The position numbers and the translations under genes are program-made. The notes under the pieces were generated by a model, which was not told the origin of the DNA, did no database searches, and saw nothing but the letters and a program-made list of their open reading frames with translations. A DNA stretch of 64,000 nt from Pseudomonas fildesensis (lineage in GTDB: Bacteria; Pseudomonadota; Gammaproteobacteria; Pseudomonadales; Pseudomonadaceae). Positions 1 to 6,654 of the stretch are shown piece by piece; positions within the stretch are counted from its first letter, which is position 1, and each line of letters starts with the position of its first letter. The DNA lies in assembly GCF_001050345.1 (NCBI RefSeq), contig NZ_LFMW01000004.1, forward strand, positions 124,001 to 188,000, read 5' to 3'.

Positions 1-557
1 ACGTCGCCGCGTCGGCCGCCGCGTGGGATGCCGAGAAGATCCCTTACGCCCACGCCAGCTTCGGCCTGCGTAACCGCATCGTGCGCATGCCGCTGCTCAA
101 GGGCACCGTGTCGATGACCCTCGACGGCAAGCAGGGCTGCAAGAAGTTGATGGGCCGCATTCAGAACCCGGACCTTGGCTCGATGCGTATCCTGCACCTG
201 CCACACTCGTGGAACCACTGCATGGGCGACCACATCATCGTGTTCACCGTGTGGCCGATCAGTGCCCAGGAAACCATGGTCACCACTAAGTGGATCGTGC
301 ACAAGGACGCGGTGGAAGGCGTGGATTACGACGTGGACCGCATGCGCCAGGTCTGGGACGCCACCAACGACCAGGACCGTCGCCTGGCCGAAGAGAACCA
401 GCGCGGGATTAACTCCACCGCCTACCAGCCAGGGCCGTACTCCCAGACCTATGAGTTTGGTGTGGTGAATTTCGTGGATTGGTACAGCGAACGCCTGTTG
501 AATAACCTGGGGGCGGCGCCCGCGCCGTATCTCAAAGGCGTTGCCGCCCACGAATAA
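1..557 (+). CDS. gbcA: Glycine betaine monooxygenase, Rieske oxygenase subunit (3' end only)
   Basis: The reading frame enters from the left edge (first full codon at 3) and gives about 184 residues, the C-terminal part of the catalytic domain of a Rieske-type ring-hydroxylating oxygenase alpha subunit. The stretches PHSWNHCMGDHIIVFTVWP and VWDATNDQDRRLAEENQRG, and NSTAYQPGPYS near the end, match the GbcA/YeaW-like group as I know it. GbcA with the reductase GbcB removes one methyl from glycine betaine to give dimethylglycine and formaldehyde in the cytoplasm. The dimethylglycine enzymes lie 12 kb to the right on the other strand, which supports the call. The Rieske iron-sulfur domain is outside the window. 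gbcB is not downstream; it is presumably to the left. Confidence 0.85.
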   Translation, partial: VAASAAAWDAEKIPYAHASFGLRNRIVRMPLLKGTVSMTLDGKQGCKKLMGRIQNPDLGSMRILHLPHSWNHCMGDHIIVFTVWPISAQETMVTTKWIVHKDAVEGVDYDVDRMRQVWDATNDQDRRLAEENQRGINSTAYQPGPYSQTYEFGVVNFVDWYSERLLNNLGAAPAPYLKGVAAHE

Positions 558-566
558 CCCCCCACC

Positions 567-592
567 CCCTGCAGGAGCCGGCTCCTGCAGGG
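567..592. repeat. 26-bp perfect palindrome after gbcA
   Basis: A 26-bp perfect palindrome (CCCTGCAGGAGCC followed by its reverse complement) begins 10 bp after the gbcA stop. Its sequence is that of the outer arms of the longer GGAGCCGGC repeats at 27680 and 45236, so it looks like a collapsed copy of that repeat family. It could act as a transcript-end hairpin, but no T-run follows. Confidence 0.7.
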
Positions 593-599
593 TGGTGGT

Positions 600-1216
600 G
601 TATGAAATTTAACCATCAATATCACAAGCCGCAGCCCAGTAGCGTCTCGCCCATCCGCCAACAACTTATCCACAGGTCCACCCACAGCAATTGTGGGCAA
701 CTGCGTTGCTTGCTCGAAATTAAATGAAGAAAATCCGTGACTTATTCAGGCTGTACGAATTTGCGCACAACTGATCATTTTTTGATCACAGCTACGCAAG
801 CCACGTATTACGTGACCTGTAGCGGTACGCAAACACCTTATCCACAGAAACACCAACAGAGTTTGTGGGCAACTTTGCTCCGGCTGTGGAAAACCGCTTC
901 TCGATGCCATAAATACGGCGCCCCAAAGGTTTTCAGCCTCAAAAACGCATTATTGATCGAATTTTAATCAACCTTACCAACCCCACGTATTCCGTGGCCT
1001 GCAGTCGATAGCGAACATCTTATCCACAGAACCGCCAACAGACTTTGGGGGCAAGTCAACGGTAGCCTCAAGCCTTATCCACATGAAAACTCTCGTAAAA
1101 ACCGCGACTTAGCCTGGTTGTTTTTCGTACAGCAGGCTACAGCCCCTTAATTACGTGCCCTGTGGACAACCGCAAACACCTTATCCACAGCCAGGCTCAC
1201 AGCGATTGTGGGTAAA
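600..1216. repeat. DnaA-box array: four units of TTATCCACA-N17-inverted weak box
   Basis: No convincing gene lies between 558 and 1348. Perfect DnaA boxes TTATCCACA occur at 666-674, 838-846, 1020-1028, 1075-1083 and 1181-1189. Four of them are followed, after exactly 17 nt, by an inverted degenerate box: TGTGGGCAA at 692 and 864, TGGGGGCAA at 1046, TGTGGGTAA at 1207. The units repeat every 161-182 bp and share flanks: CGCAAACACCTTATCCACAG is identical at 828-847 and 1171-1190, and ACGTATT or ATTACGTG with a CCTG lies about 35-45 bp before the boxes at 838, 1020 and 1181. Extra inverted near-boxes are TGTGGAAAA at 885 and TGTGGACAA at 1161. In E. coli, DnaA-titrating loci such as datA are built from box clusters; that role here is inference. 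The rest of the interval shows nothing I can name. Confidence 0.8.
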
Positions 1217-1348
1217 ACCACCGCTTGGTGGTTCGTTGTACAAAAAATACTCATCGTTAAAGTTCATCTACACTCACCCGTGCAGTTACATCCATTGGCC
1301 TGGGTAAATGCAGAAGTCCTTGGCGCGACACAGAGAGGTAGACCAGTG
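1216..1348 (+). promoter_or_regulatory. Upstream region of the pseudopilin/LPMO unit with a hairpin
   Basis: A 7-bp inverted repeat with a GCTT loop (AACCACC/GGTGGTT, 1216-1233) directly abuts the last DnaA-box unit. The promoter of the first secretion transcription unit must lie here or in the array, so the last boxes could overlap it. I could not fix a clear -35/-10 pair. Confidence 0.35.
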
Positions 1349-1843
1349 ATGTGGCAGGGCACGCCCAGCCATCACTGCGCCAAAGGTTTTACGCTGATTG
1401 AATTACTACTGACGCTGGCCTTGCTGGCCACGCTTTCGACAGTTGCTTATCCGCTGACGGCGTTGATGGGTAAACGCGACCGGGAACTCGACTTGCAACG
1501 TTCGTTGCGGGAAATACGGCGCGCGATCGATTCCTACAAAGAGGCCGCCGACGACGGCCGTATCGAAAAGAGCATCAGCGACAGTGGTTATCCGCCCACC
1601 TTGCAAGTATTGGTTGAGGGCGTGACGGATAAAACCAACTTGCAAGGCAACACACTCTATTTTCTGCGACGTATTCCTCGCGACCCTGTCTGCGAGTGCC
1701 CTGAACGTGCGCCCGCAGAAACCTGGCAACTGCGCAGTTACAAGAGCACAGCCGAGAACCCACAAGAGGGAGAAGATGTATTTGACGTTTCATCCCGAAA
1801 CACCCGGGAGAGTTTGAATGGAACGTTATACAGCCAGTGGTAA
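1349..1843 (+). CDS. Minor pseudopilin, type II secretion/type IV filament family
   Basis: A 164-residue protein with a class III signal: cleavage predicted at Gly13/Phe14 (AKGFTLIELLL) with Glu18 at mature position +5, followed by one hydrophobic helix to about residue 37. The globular part has a charged helix (RELDLQRSLREIRRAIDSYK) and a DP...W element near the end, as in GspG-type pseudopilins, plus a Cys-Glu-Cys motif. The ATG at 1349 is preferred over earlier starts because AGAGGT lies about 10 bp upstream and it gives a short leader before the cleavage site. The next gene overlaps its end by 26 bp. It is presumably processed by a prepilin peptidase encoded elsewhere and is likely a tip or minor component of the secretion pseudopilus. 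The sequence does not let me assign it to GspH, I or J. Confidence 0.8.
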   Translation: MWQGTPSHHCAKGFTLIELLLTLALLATLSTVAYPLTALMGKRDRELDLQRSLREIRRAIDSYKEAADDGRIEKSISDSGYPPTLQVLVEGVTDKTNLQGNTLYFLRRIPRDPVCECPERAPAETWQLRSYKSTAENPQEGEDVFDVSSRNTRESLNGTLYSQW

Positions 1844-2198
1844 TCGGGGGTTTACCCTGATCGAATTGCTGGTGGTCATGGCGATCATCGCCACCCTCAT
1901 GACCCTGGTCACGCCCCAGTATTTTCGCCAGCACGCCAAGGCCCAGGAAACCGTGCTGCGCCATAACCTGTCGTCCATCCGCCAGGCCCTCGACCAATAC
2001 CGCGAAGACCACGGCGGCAACCCCGACTCCCTGCAAGCCCTGGTGGAGCGTCGCTACTTGCGTGAAGTCCCCCTGGACCCACTGACCGGCAAGCGCGACA
2101 CCTGGCAACTGCAACCCTCCGACGAACAAGGCCTGGGCGATGTGCGCAGCGGTGCACCCGGCACTGCGAAAGACGGGAGCGCCTATGCGGATTGGTAA
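1818..2198 (+). CDS. Minor pseudopilin, GspG-like
   Basis: A 126-residue pseudopilin with cleavage predicted at Gly11/Phe12 (NRGFTLIELLVV) and Glu16 at +5. A long N-terminal helix runs into an amphipathic stretch (LSSIRQALDQYREDHGG) and a DPLTG...W element comparable to the calcium-loop region of GspG. It is shorter than usual for a major pseudopilin. It starts inside the end of the preceding pseudopilin gene, with GGGAG about 8 bp before the ATG, so the two are probably translationally coupled. It is likely one of three related minor subunits that arose by duplication, since all three share the I(R)xAIxxY and DPxxG signatures. Confidence 0.8.
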   Translation: MERYTASGNRGFTLIELLVVMAIIATLMTLVTPQYFRQHAKAQETVLRHNLSSIRQALDQYREDHGGNPDSLQALVERRYLREVPLDPLTGKRDTWQLQPSDEQGLGDVRSGAPGTAKDGSAYADW

Positions 2199-2706
2199 GC
2201 AGCGCCAGCGCGGCTCGGTGTTCATGGGCATGTTGGTGACGGTGGCCGTGGTGGCGGTGATGCTGATGGAAGTGGGCACCCTGTGGTCCAGCGTGCTGCA
2301 GCGCGAGCGCGAGTTGGAATTGCTCGCCCGCGGCAATGAAATCCGTCGGGCGATTGGCCTGTACTACAAGGCCGGCAATACCTTTCCGAAATCCCTCGAA
2401 GACCTGGTGCTCGACCGTCGCCAACCGACCGTCAAACGCTACCTGCGCAGGGTTTACCGCGACCCGCTGACCGGCAGCACCGAGTGGGGCGTGGTAGCGG
2501 GCCCGGGTGAAACCATCATGGGTGTGTTCAGCCAGGCCAAGGGCACACCGTTCAAGCACGGCAACTTTTCAGCCAACAACCATAGCTTCACAGGACAAGG
2601 CAGTTATCAAGGGTGGGTGTTTCTGTATGGCCCTGGGCAGAGTAACCCTTCAACCCGCGTCACCCCTATGGGAGTTCAGTTGACGCCAACGCACTTAACA
2701 CACTGA
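2185..2706 (+). CDS. Minor pseudopilin lacking Glu+5 (GspK-like position in the set)
   Basis: A 173-residue protein with a basic leader and a possible cleavage after Gly10 (QRQRG/SVFMG), then a hydrophobic helix to about residue 31. Position +5 is Gly instead of Glu, and the Phe+1 of its two neighbours is Ser. The rest resembles them: RELELLARGNEIRRAIGLYY and a DPLTGSTEW element. In classical type II systems only GspK lacks Glu+5 and sits at the filament tip, so a tip role is a reasonable guess, though this protein is much smaller than GspK. The ATG at 2185 has GGGAG about 8 bp upstream; an earlier ATG at 2140 would give an unlikely leader. It overlaps the previous gene by 14 bp, and the LPMO gene follows after 51 bp. 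Confidence 0.75.
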   Translation: MRIGKQRQRGSVFMGMLVTVAVVAVMLMEVGTLWSSVLQRERELELLARGNEIRRAIGLYYKAGNTFPKSLEDLVLDRRQPTVKRYLRRVYRDPLTGSTEWGVVAGPGETIMGVFSQAKGTPFKHGNFSANNHSFTGQGSYQGWVFLYGPGQSNPSTRVTPMGVQLTPTHLTH

Positions 2707-2757
2707 TCGTTCCAGCAGTTCGGAACTTGTTTATCTGAATTGAAGGTGGACTAGAGC

Positions 2758-4281
2758 ATGAATAAGTACACGAAACGACTTTTCAAATGGACGATGGCGG
2801 CCGTATGTCTGGCGCCGGCCTTAAGTTGGGCACACGGGGCACTGGATAGCCCGCCCGCCCGCGCGGTGAACTGCCAGGTGACGGGAGGATACTGGCAAGC
2901 AGAAGATGGCTCCGCAATCGTCGACAAAGGCTGTCGAGAGTCGGCCAAAATATTCAATACACCTGCTGAGAAAGCATTTGCCGCCCAACAATGGAATGAG
3001 GTGGCGCACATTCCACATATCGAACATCCGACACTGGATCAGATCAAGGGCATCATCAAAGATGGCAAGATATGCGCTGCAGGTGATCCGAAAAAAGCCA
3101 GCCTGGATCAGCCAACACCTTACTGGACGAAGACTGATGTGACACCAGGGCAATCATTGACGATGCGCTTAATTGGTACTGCGCCCCATGTGCCAAGCAC
3201 GTTCTATGCGTTTATGACCAGGCCTGGATTTAACAGCGCCACTGATATGTTGAAATGGAACGACCTGGAACAGCTGGGACAATCCGAAAGATTTACCGTA
3301 GCGAGCACAGACCCCAAACCGCCTGCCCTCATACCGGCCCAAGGCTTTTTTTTGATCACTCGCTCCATCCCCAGCAGCGCTTCGGGCGACGGCCTGATAG
3401 TAGGCATCTGGGTGAGAGACGACCCCAATGGTGAGTTCTTCATTTCATGCTCGGATGTGAGATTCCAAAGGGGCGGAGTACCAGACCCTCTTAACAATAT
3501 TGGTCCATTTATTGGTGGCGATATGCTAGCCGTCAAGCCAGGCGAATCCGTGCATTTCCGAATCTTTGGGGACGATGGGGCGCAAAAAGAGCTGGTAGAT
3601 ATCACACAAAAGATCAGCACTGCCAATTTGGCGCCAGGCAAATGGGGTAAAGAAATAGCCGATCAGGTCAACGCTTCTATCGCCAGAATTGGTGAGTTGG
3701 AAGGTCAGACTGTCAAGTTCAACCAGGAAACACCGCTGATCAACTCGACCTATGCCACTAACAAAAGTTACACCCAGGCAATGTCGATTATTCCAGACGG
3801 GGGCCCGGGCCCTGTTAATCCGGCGCCGCCCGTGGCACGGATTACGGGTCCCACATCATTGAAGTCGGGGCAAGCTTTTACGTTCAGTGGCACGGGATCG
3901 TCTGGAAGTAACGGACAGTTGCTCTATCAATGGGCGGTCTCCGGGATGACGGGGGCACAAAACGGCAGCACCGTTAGCGGCAAAGCCTATACCGTCACTG
4001 AGCCAACCACATTCAAAGTAAGGCTGAATGTTTACGATCAGAAAAACAAGAAAACCAGCCAAGCCGAGCAAGACTTTACCGTGACACCTCCCAGTGGTGG
4101 TGGTGATTACCCTGCGTATAAAGAAGGCACCGCCTATAAAGACGGCGATATCGTGACCAACAACGGCAACAACTATAAATGCAAACCCCACCCTTACACC
4201 GCTTGGTGTGCGGGAGTGAGATGGGCTTATGAGCCGGGTTCGGGTACTGCCTGGAAAGAGGCCTGGGACCCCGTTCCGTAG
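2758..4281 (+). CDS. Secreted AA10 lytic polysaccharide monooxygenase with C-terminal chitin-binding module
   Basis: A 507-residue precursor. A Sec signal peptide ends SWA/HGALDSPP, so the mature protein starts with His26, the N-terminal copper ligand of AA10 enzymes. The second brace histidine is His144 (TAPHVPSTFYAFMT), and Phe228 in EFFISCSDV fits the axial position. These motifs resemble P. aeruginosa CbpD and Vibrio GbpA as I recall them. Order: AA10 domain about 26-236, a GbpA domain-2-like region about 240-350, a PKD-like domain about 355-445, and an aromatic CBM5/12- or CBM73-like module about 450-507 (YKDGDIVTNNGNNYKCK). The enzyme oxidatively cleaves polysaccharide, most likely chitin, outside the cell. 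CbpD is a type II substrate in P. aeruginosa, and this gene lies inside a type II locus, so it is the obvious cargo. A terminator follows. Confidence 0.88.
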   Translation: MNKYTKRLFKWTMAAVCLAPALSWAHGALDSPPARAVNCQVTGGYWQAEDGSAIVDKGCRESAKIFNTPAEKAFAAQQWNEVAHIPHIEHPTLDQIKGIIKDGKICAAGDPKKASLDQPTPYWTKTDVTPGQSLTMRLIGTAPHVPSTFYAFMTRPGFNSATDMLKWNDLEQLGQSERFTVASTDPKPPALIPAQGFFLITRSIPSSASGDGLIVGIWVRDDPNGEFFISCSDVRFQRGGVPDPLNNIGPFIGGDMLAVKPGESVHFRIFGDDGAQKELVDITQKISTANLAPGKWGKEIADQVNASIARIGELEGQTVKFNQETPLINSTYATNKSYTQAMSIIPDGGPGPVNPAPPVARITGPTSLKSGQAFTFSGTGSSGSNGQLLYQWAVSGMTGAQNGSTVSGKAYTVTEPTTFKVRLNVYDQKNKKTSQAEQDFTVTPPSGGGDYPAYKEGTAYKDGDIVTNNGNNYKCKPHPYTAWCAGVRWAYEPGSGTAWKEAWDPVP

Positions 4282-4304
4282 TGAGTGACTGTTAGACAAG
4301 ATGA

Positions 4305-4331
4305 CGCCGCACTGATGTGCGGCGTTTTTTT
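4305..4331 (+). terminator. Rho-independent terminator after the LPMO gene
   Basis: Stem CGCCGCAC/GTGCGGCG with a TGAT loop, followed by seven T residues, starting 23 bp after the LPMO stop. It separates the pseudopilin/LPMO transcript from the gspG transcript. Confidence 0.9.
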
Positions 4332-4388
4332 CACTATTCGATTGAGCACTCAAGCCAAGAGCAAAACGTTATATCGACAGCCCTGTTC

Positions 4389-4409
4389 CTATAGCGACGA
4401 ACGCTATAG
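4389..4409. promoter_or_regulatory. 8-bp inverted repeat upstream of gspG, possible operator
   Basis: CTATAGCG and CGCTATAG are separated by 5 nt, in an AT-rich stretch between the LPMO terminator and gspG. The symmetry and position suit a regulator site controlling the second secretion unit. No matching regulator gene is seen nearby. Confidence 0.45.
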
Positions 4410-4562
4410 TTAAAGCGCGCTTAGTGCGTTGAAGGGTCTAAATCTTCAACCGTCGAGCAAGAAAAATGTGATCGAAGTTCTACCGGCGGTGCCCGTCAAA
4501 AATACGGGCCGGGAGAGTTACACACAACCGCCTTACCTTGGCACTCCCAACAGGGTATCTCC

Positions 4563-4997
4563 ATGCGCGCATCCCCACTTATCCACACCCCTCAACGCGG
4601 CTTCACTTTGCTGGAGCTGCTGGTTGTCCTGCTGATCATCGCCCTGCTCGCCGGTTACGTCGGGCCGAAGATGTTTGACCGCCTGGAAATGGCCAAGGTG
4701 CAAACCGCCAAGGGCCAGATGAAGTCCCTGGGCGATGCCTTGAACCAGTACCGCCTGGACAACGGCCATTACCCCGCCGAAACCCTCGGCCTGGGCGCCC
4801 TGACCGAACGCCCCGCCAGTGAACCCAACTGGCACGGCCCGTACCTGCCCAAGGCCGCGCCGCCAGACCCGTGGAACAAGCCTTACGAATACAAAAACCC
4901 CGGCACGCCGCCCAACGAGATAGACCTCATCTCCCTGGGACGTGACGGCAAGGCCGGCGGTGAAGGCACCAACGCCGACATCGTGTTCGGCCTGTGA
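4563..4997 (+). CDS. gspG: Type II secretion major pseudopilin GspG
   Basis: A 144-residue classical GspG. The prepilin site is Gly13/Phe14 (QRGFTLLELLVVLLIIALLAG) with Glu18 at +5, and the body ends with the hallmark DPWNKPYEYKNPG and SLGRDGKAGGEGTNADI calcium-binding region. Length and C-terminus are those of genuine GspG, unlike the three smaller relatives upstream. It polymerises on the inner membrane into the periplasmic pseudopilus that pushes folded substrates through the secretin. It is first in a tightly packed unit running to gspD, behind its own upstream region with an inverted repeat at 4389. A chance DnaA-box match lies inside the gene at 4579. No prepilin peptidase gene is in the window, so a shared PilD is assumed. 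Confidence 0.93.
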   Translation: MRASPLIHTPQRGFTLLELLVVLLIIALLAGYVGPKMFDRLEMAKVQTAKGQMKSLGDALNQYRLDNGHYPAETLGLGALTERPASEPNWHGPYLPKAAPPDPWNKPYEYKNPGTPPNEIDLISLGRDGKAGGEGTNADIVFGL

Positions 4998-5004
4998 CGC
5001 GGCC

Positions 5005-5469
5005 ATGTACCGGCTGCCCATCGCCCTCATCGTGCTGTGCCTCACGGGCACCGCCCAAGCCAACTGCTGGCAGTTGGCAGCCAGCCGGTATCACGTCGAC
5101 CCACTTTTGCTGTACGCCATCGCCAAGGTCGAATCCGGCCTCAACCCCACTGCCCGCAATATCAATAGCGACGGCAGCCAGGACATTGGCTTGATGCAAA
5201 TCAACAGCCGTCATTTGCCCGCGCTGGCCCGGTTTGGCATCACCGAACAGCACCTGATCACTCAGCCCTGTACCAGCGTGATGGTAGGCGCGTGGATCCT
5301 CGCCGGTTTTATCCGCGAGCAAGGTTATGGCTGGCATGCCGTCGGCGCCTATAACGCCGGGGCCAAACCGGATCGACAAGCACGGCGCTCGCGTTACGCG
5401 CTGGCGGTGTGGCGCTATTACGGTGAGTTGCAGCAGCAACGCCAGCAACTGACAAGGCAAACGCCATGA
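5005..5469 (+). CDS. Small periplasmic lytic transglycosylase (IagB/VirB1 type)
   Basis: A 154-residue protein: signal peptide about 1-19 (TAQA/NCW), then an SLT domain. Glu43 in AIAKVESGLNP is the catalytic acid, followed by DIGLMQINS and VGAYNAG, the conserved substrate-cleft motifs. It cleaves peptidoglycan glycan strands with 1,6-anhydro product formation. Enzymes of this size are typically dedicated to opening the wall for a secretion or pilus machine. The ATG at 5005 is chosen because it starts a clean signal peptide 7 bp after gspG; a longer upstream frame would overlap gspG and bury the signal. The next gene, gspF, overlaps its end by 4 bp. A transglycosylase between gspG and gspF is not part of the standard gsp order. 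Confidence 0.88.
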   Translation: MYRLPIALIVLCLTGTAQANCWQLAASRYHVDPLLLYAIAKVESGLNPTARNINSDGSQDIGLMQINSRHLPALARFGITEQHLITQPCTSVMVGAWILAGFIREQGYGWHAVGAYNAGAKPDRQARRSRYALAVWRYYGELQQQRQQLTRQTP

Positions 5470-6650
5470 TCGACATAGACGCCCGCATCATCCGCGACGG
5501 CCATTTGCACACCTTGCGCCTGCAAGCCGTCGACATGGCCCACGCGCGCCAGCAACTGCTAGCCGACGGCGCACAAGTGATCTCGCTCAAAGCACGGCGC
5601 CAACTGAAATTGCCCAGCCGGCGGGCAACATTCGCCCTGGGCCTGTTTATCCAGGAACTGGTGGTGCTGCTGGACGCCGGCCTGGTGCTGGTCGAAGCGG
5701 TGGAAACCCTGCGAGACAAGGCGCCGCCAGGCATCAACCGGCAGGTGATGAGCGATTTGCTGGCGTCGATGTATGAGGGCAACTCACTGTCCAAGGCGAT
5801 GCAACTCAAACCGCAAACCTTTCCTGCGCTGTTGATCGCCACCGTGGCGTCCTCGGAACACAGCGGCCAATTGGCCGTGGCCCTGCGCCGCTACCACCAT
5901 TTTGAAGCGCACCTGGAAACTGTCAAAAAGCGCGTCAGCGGCGCCCTGATGTACCCCTTGGTGGTGCTGAGCGTGGGCGCGTTGATCCTGTTGTTCCTGC
6001 TGTTTTTCGTGATCCCGCGCTTCGCCTCGGTGTTCGACGCCGTGGCCGACCTGCCCGCCACCGCGCGCTTCATGGTGTGGTGGGGCGCGCTGGTGGAGAC
6101 GCGCGGCATGGAGCTGCTGCTGGGCCTGGTGGTGGTAATTACGGGGTGGGTGCTGTTGTTTCGCAGCGCCGCGTTCAAGCGCCGCGCCGCCAACCTGTTC
6201 TGGAAAATCCCCAGCCTGGGCGCCCAGCGCACGCTGTTTATCCTCGCGCGCTTTTACCGCACCGCCGGCATGTTGCTGATGGGCGGGATGCCAGTGGTCA
6301 CCGCCGTGGAAATGTCTGGCGCGCTGCTACCCGCCGAGCGGCAGGGTGCCCTGCGCCAGGCCTTGACCGACATCCAGTCCGGCCAACCGCTGTCCACCTC
6401 ACTCGCGCGCCATCAACTGACCACCGCCGTCGCCGAACGGCTGTTGCGGGTGGGTGAGCAAAGCGGCGAACTGGCAGCCATGTGCGAACGCATTGCACAG
6501 TTTCACGATGAAGCGCTGGAGCGCGCCATCGAGCTGTTCAGCAAGGTCTTCGAGCCGCTGCTGATGCTGGTGGTCGGCGGGCTGATCGGCTTGATCGTGT
6601 TCATGTTGTACATGCCGATTTTCGAACTGGCCGGTTCCATTCAGGGGTAA
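5466..6650 (+). CDS. gspF: Type II secretion inner-membrane platform protein GspF
   Basis: A 394-residue protein of normal GspF length. It has two repeated T2SSF domains: cytoplasmic helical bundle about 55-180 followed by a membrane pair (YPLVVLSVGALILLFLLFFV), then a second bundle from about 255 and a C-terminal membrane helix (EPLLMLVVGGLIGLIVFML). The motifs GNSLSKAMQ, SSEHSGQL and RVGEQSGELAAM are typical. It anchors the ATPase and transmits its motion to pseudopilus assembly. It starts within the stop of the transglycosylase gene (ATGA overlap), and gspE follows after 4 bp. The order F then E is inverted relative to the classical C-D-E-F-G operon and resembles some type IV pilus-like loci. 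Confidence 0.92.
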   Translation: MIDIDARIIRDGHLHTLRLQAVDMAHARQQLLADGAQVISLKARRQLKLPSRRATFALGLFIQELVVLLDAGLVLVEAVETLRDKAPPGINRQVMSDLLASMYEGNSLSKAMQLKPQTFPALLIATVASSEHSGQLAVALRRYHHFEAHLETVKKRVSGALMYPLVVLSVGALILLFLLFFVIPRFASVFDAVADLPATARFMVWWGALVETRGMELLLGLVVVITGWVLLFRSAAFKRRAANLFWKIPSLGAQRTLFILARFYRTAGMLLMGGMPVVTAVEMSGALLPAERQGALRQALTDIQSGQPLSTSLARHQLTTAVAERLLRVGEQSGELAAMCERIAQFHDEALERAIELFSKVFEPLLMLVVGGLIGLIVFMLYMPIFELAGSIQG

Positions 6651-6654
6651 CGCG

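Noticed and set aside
600..1216. The DnaA-box array as the chromosomal origin oriC
   Set aside because: No dnaA, dnaN, rpmH or gidA-type genes adjoin it, and no AT-rich unwinding stretch with short repeats is seen. A titration or regulatory role fits better.
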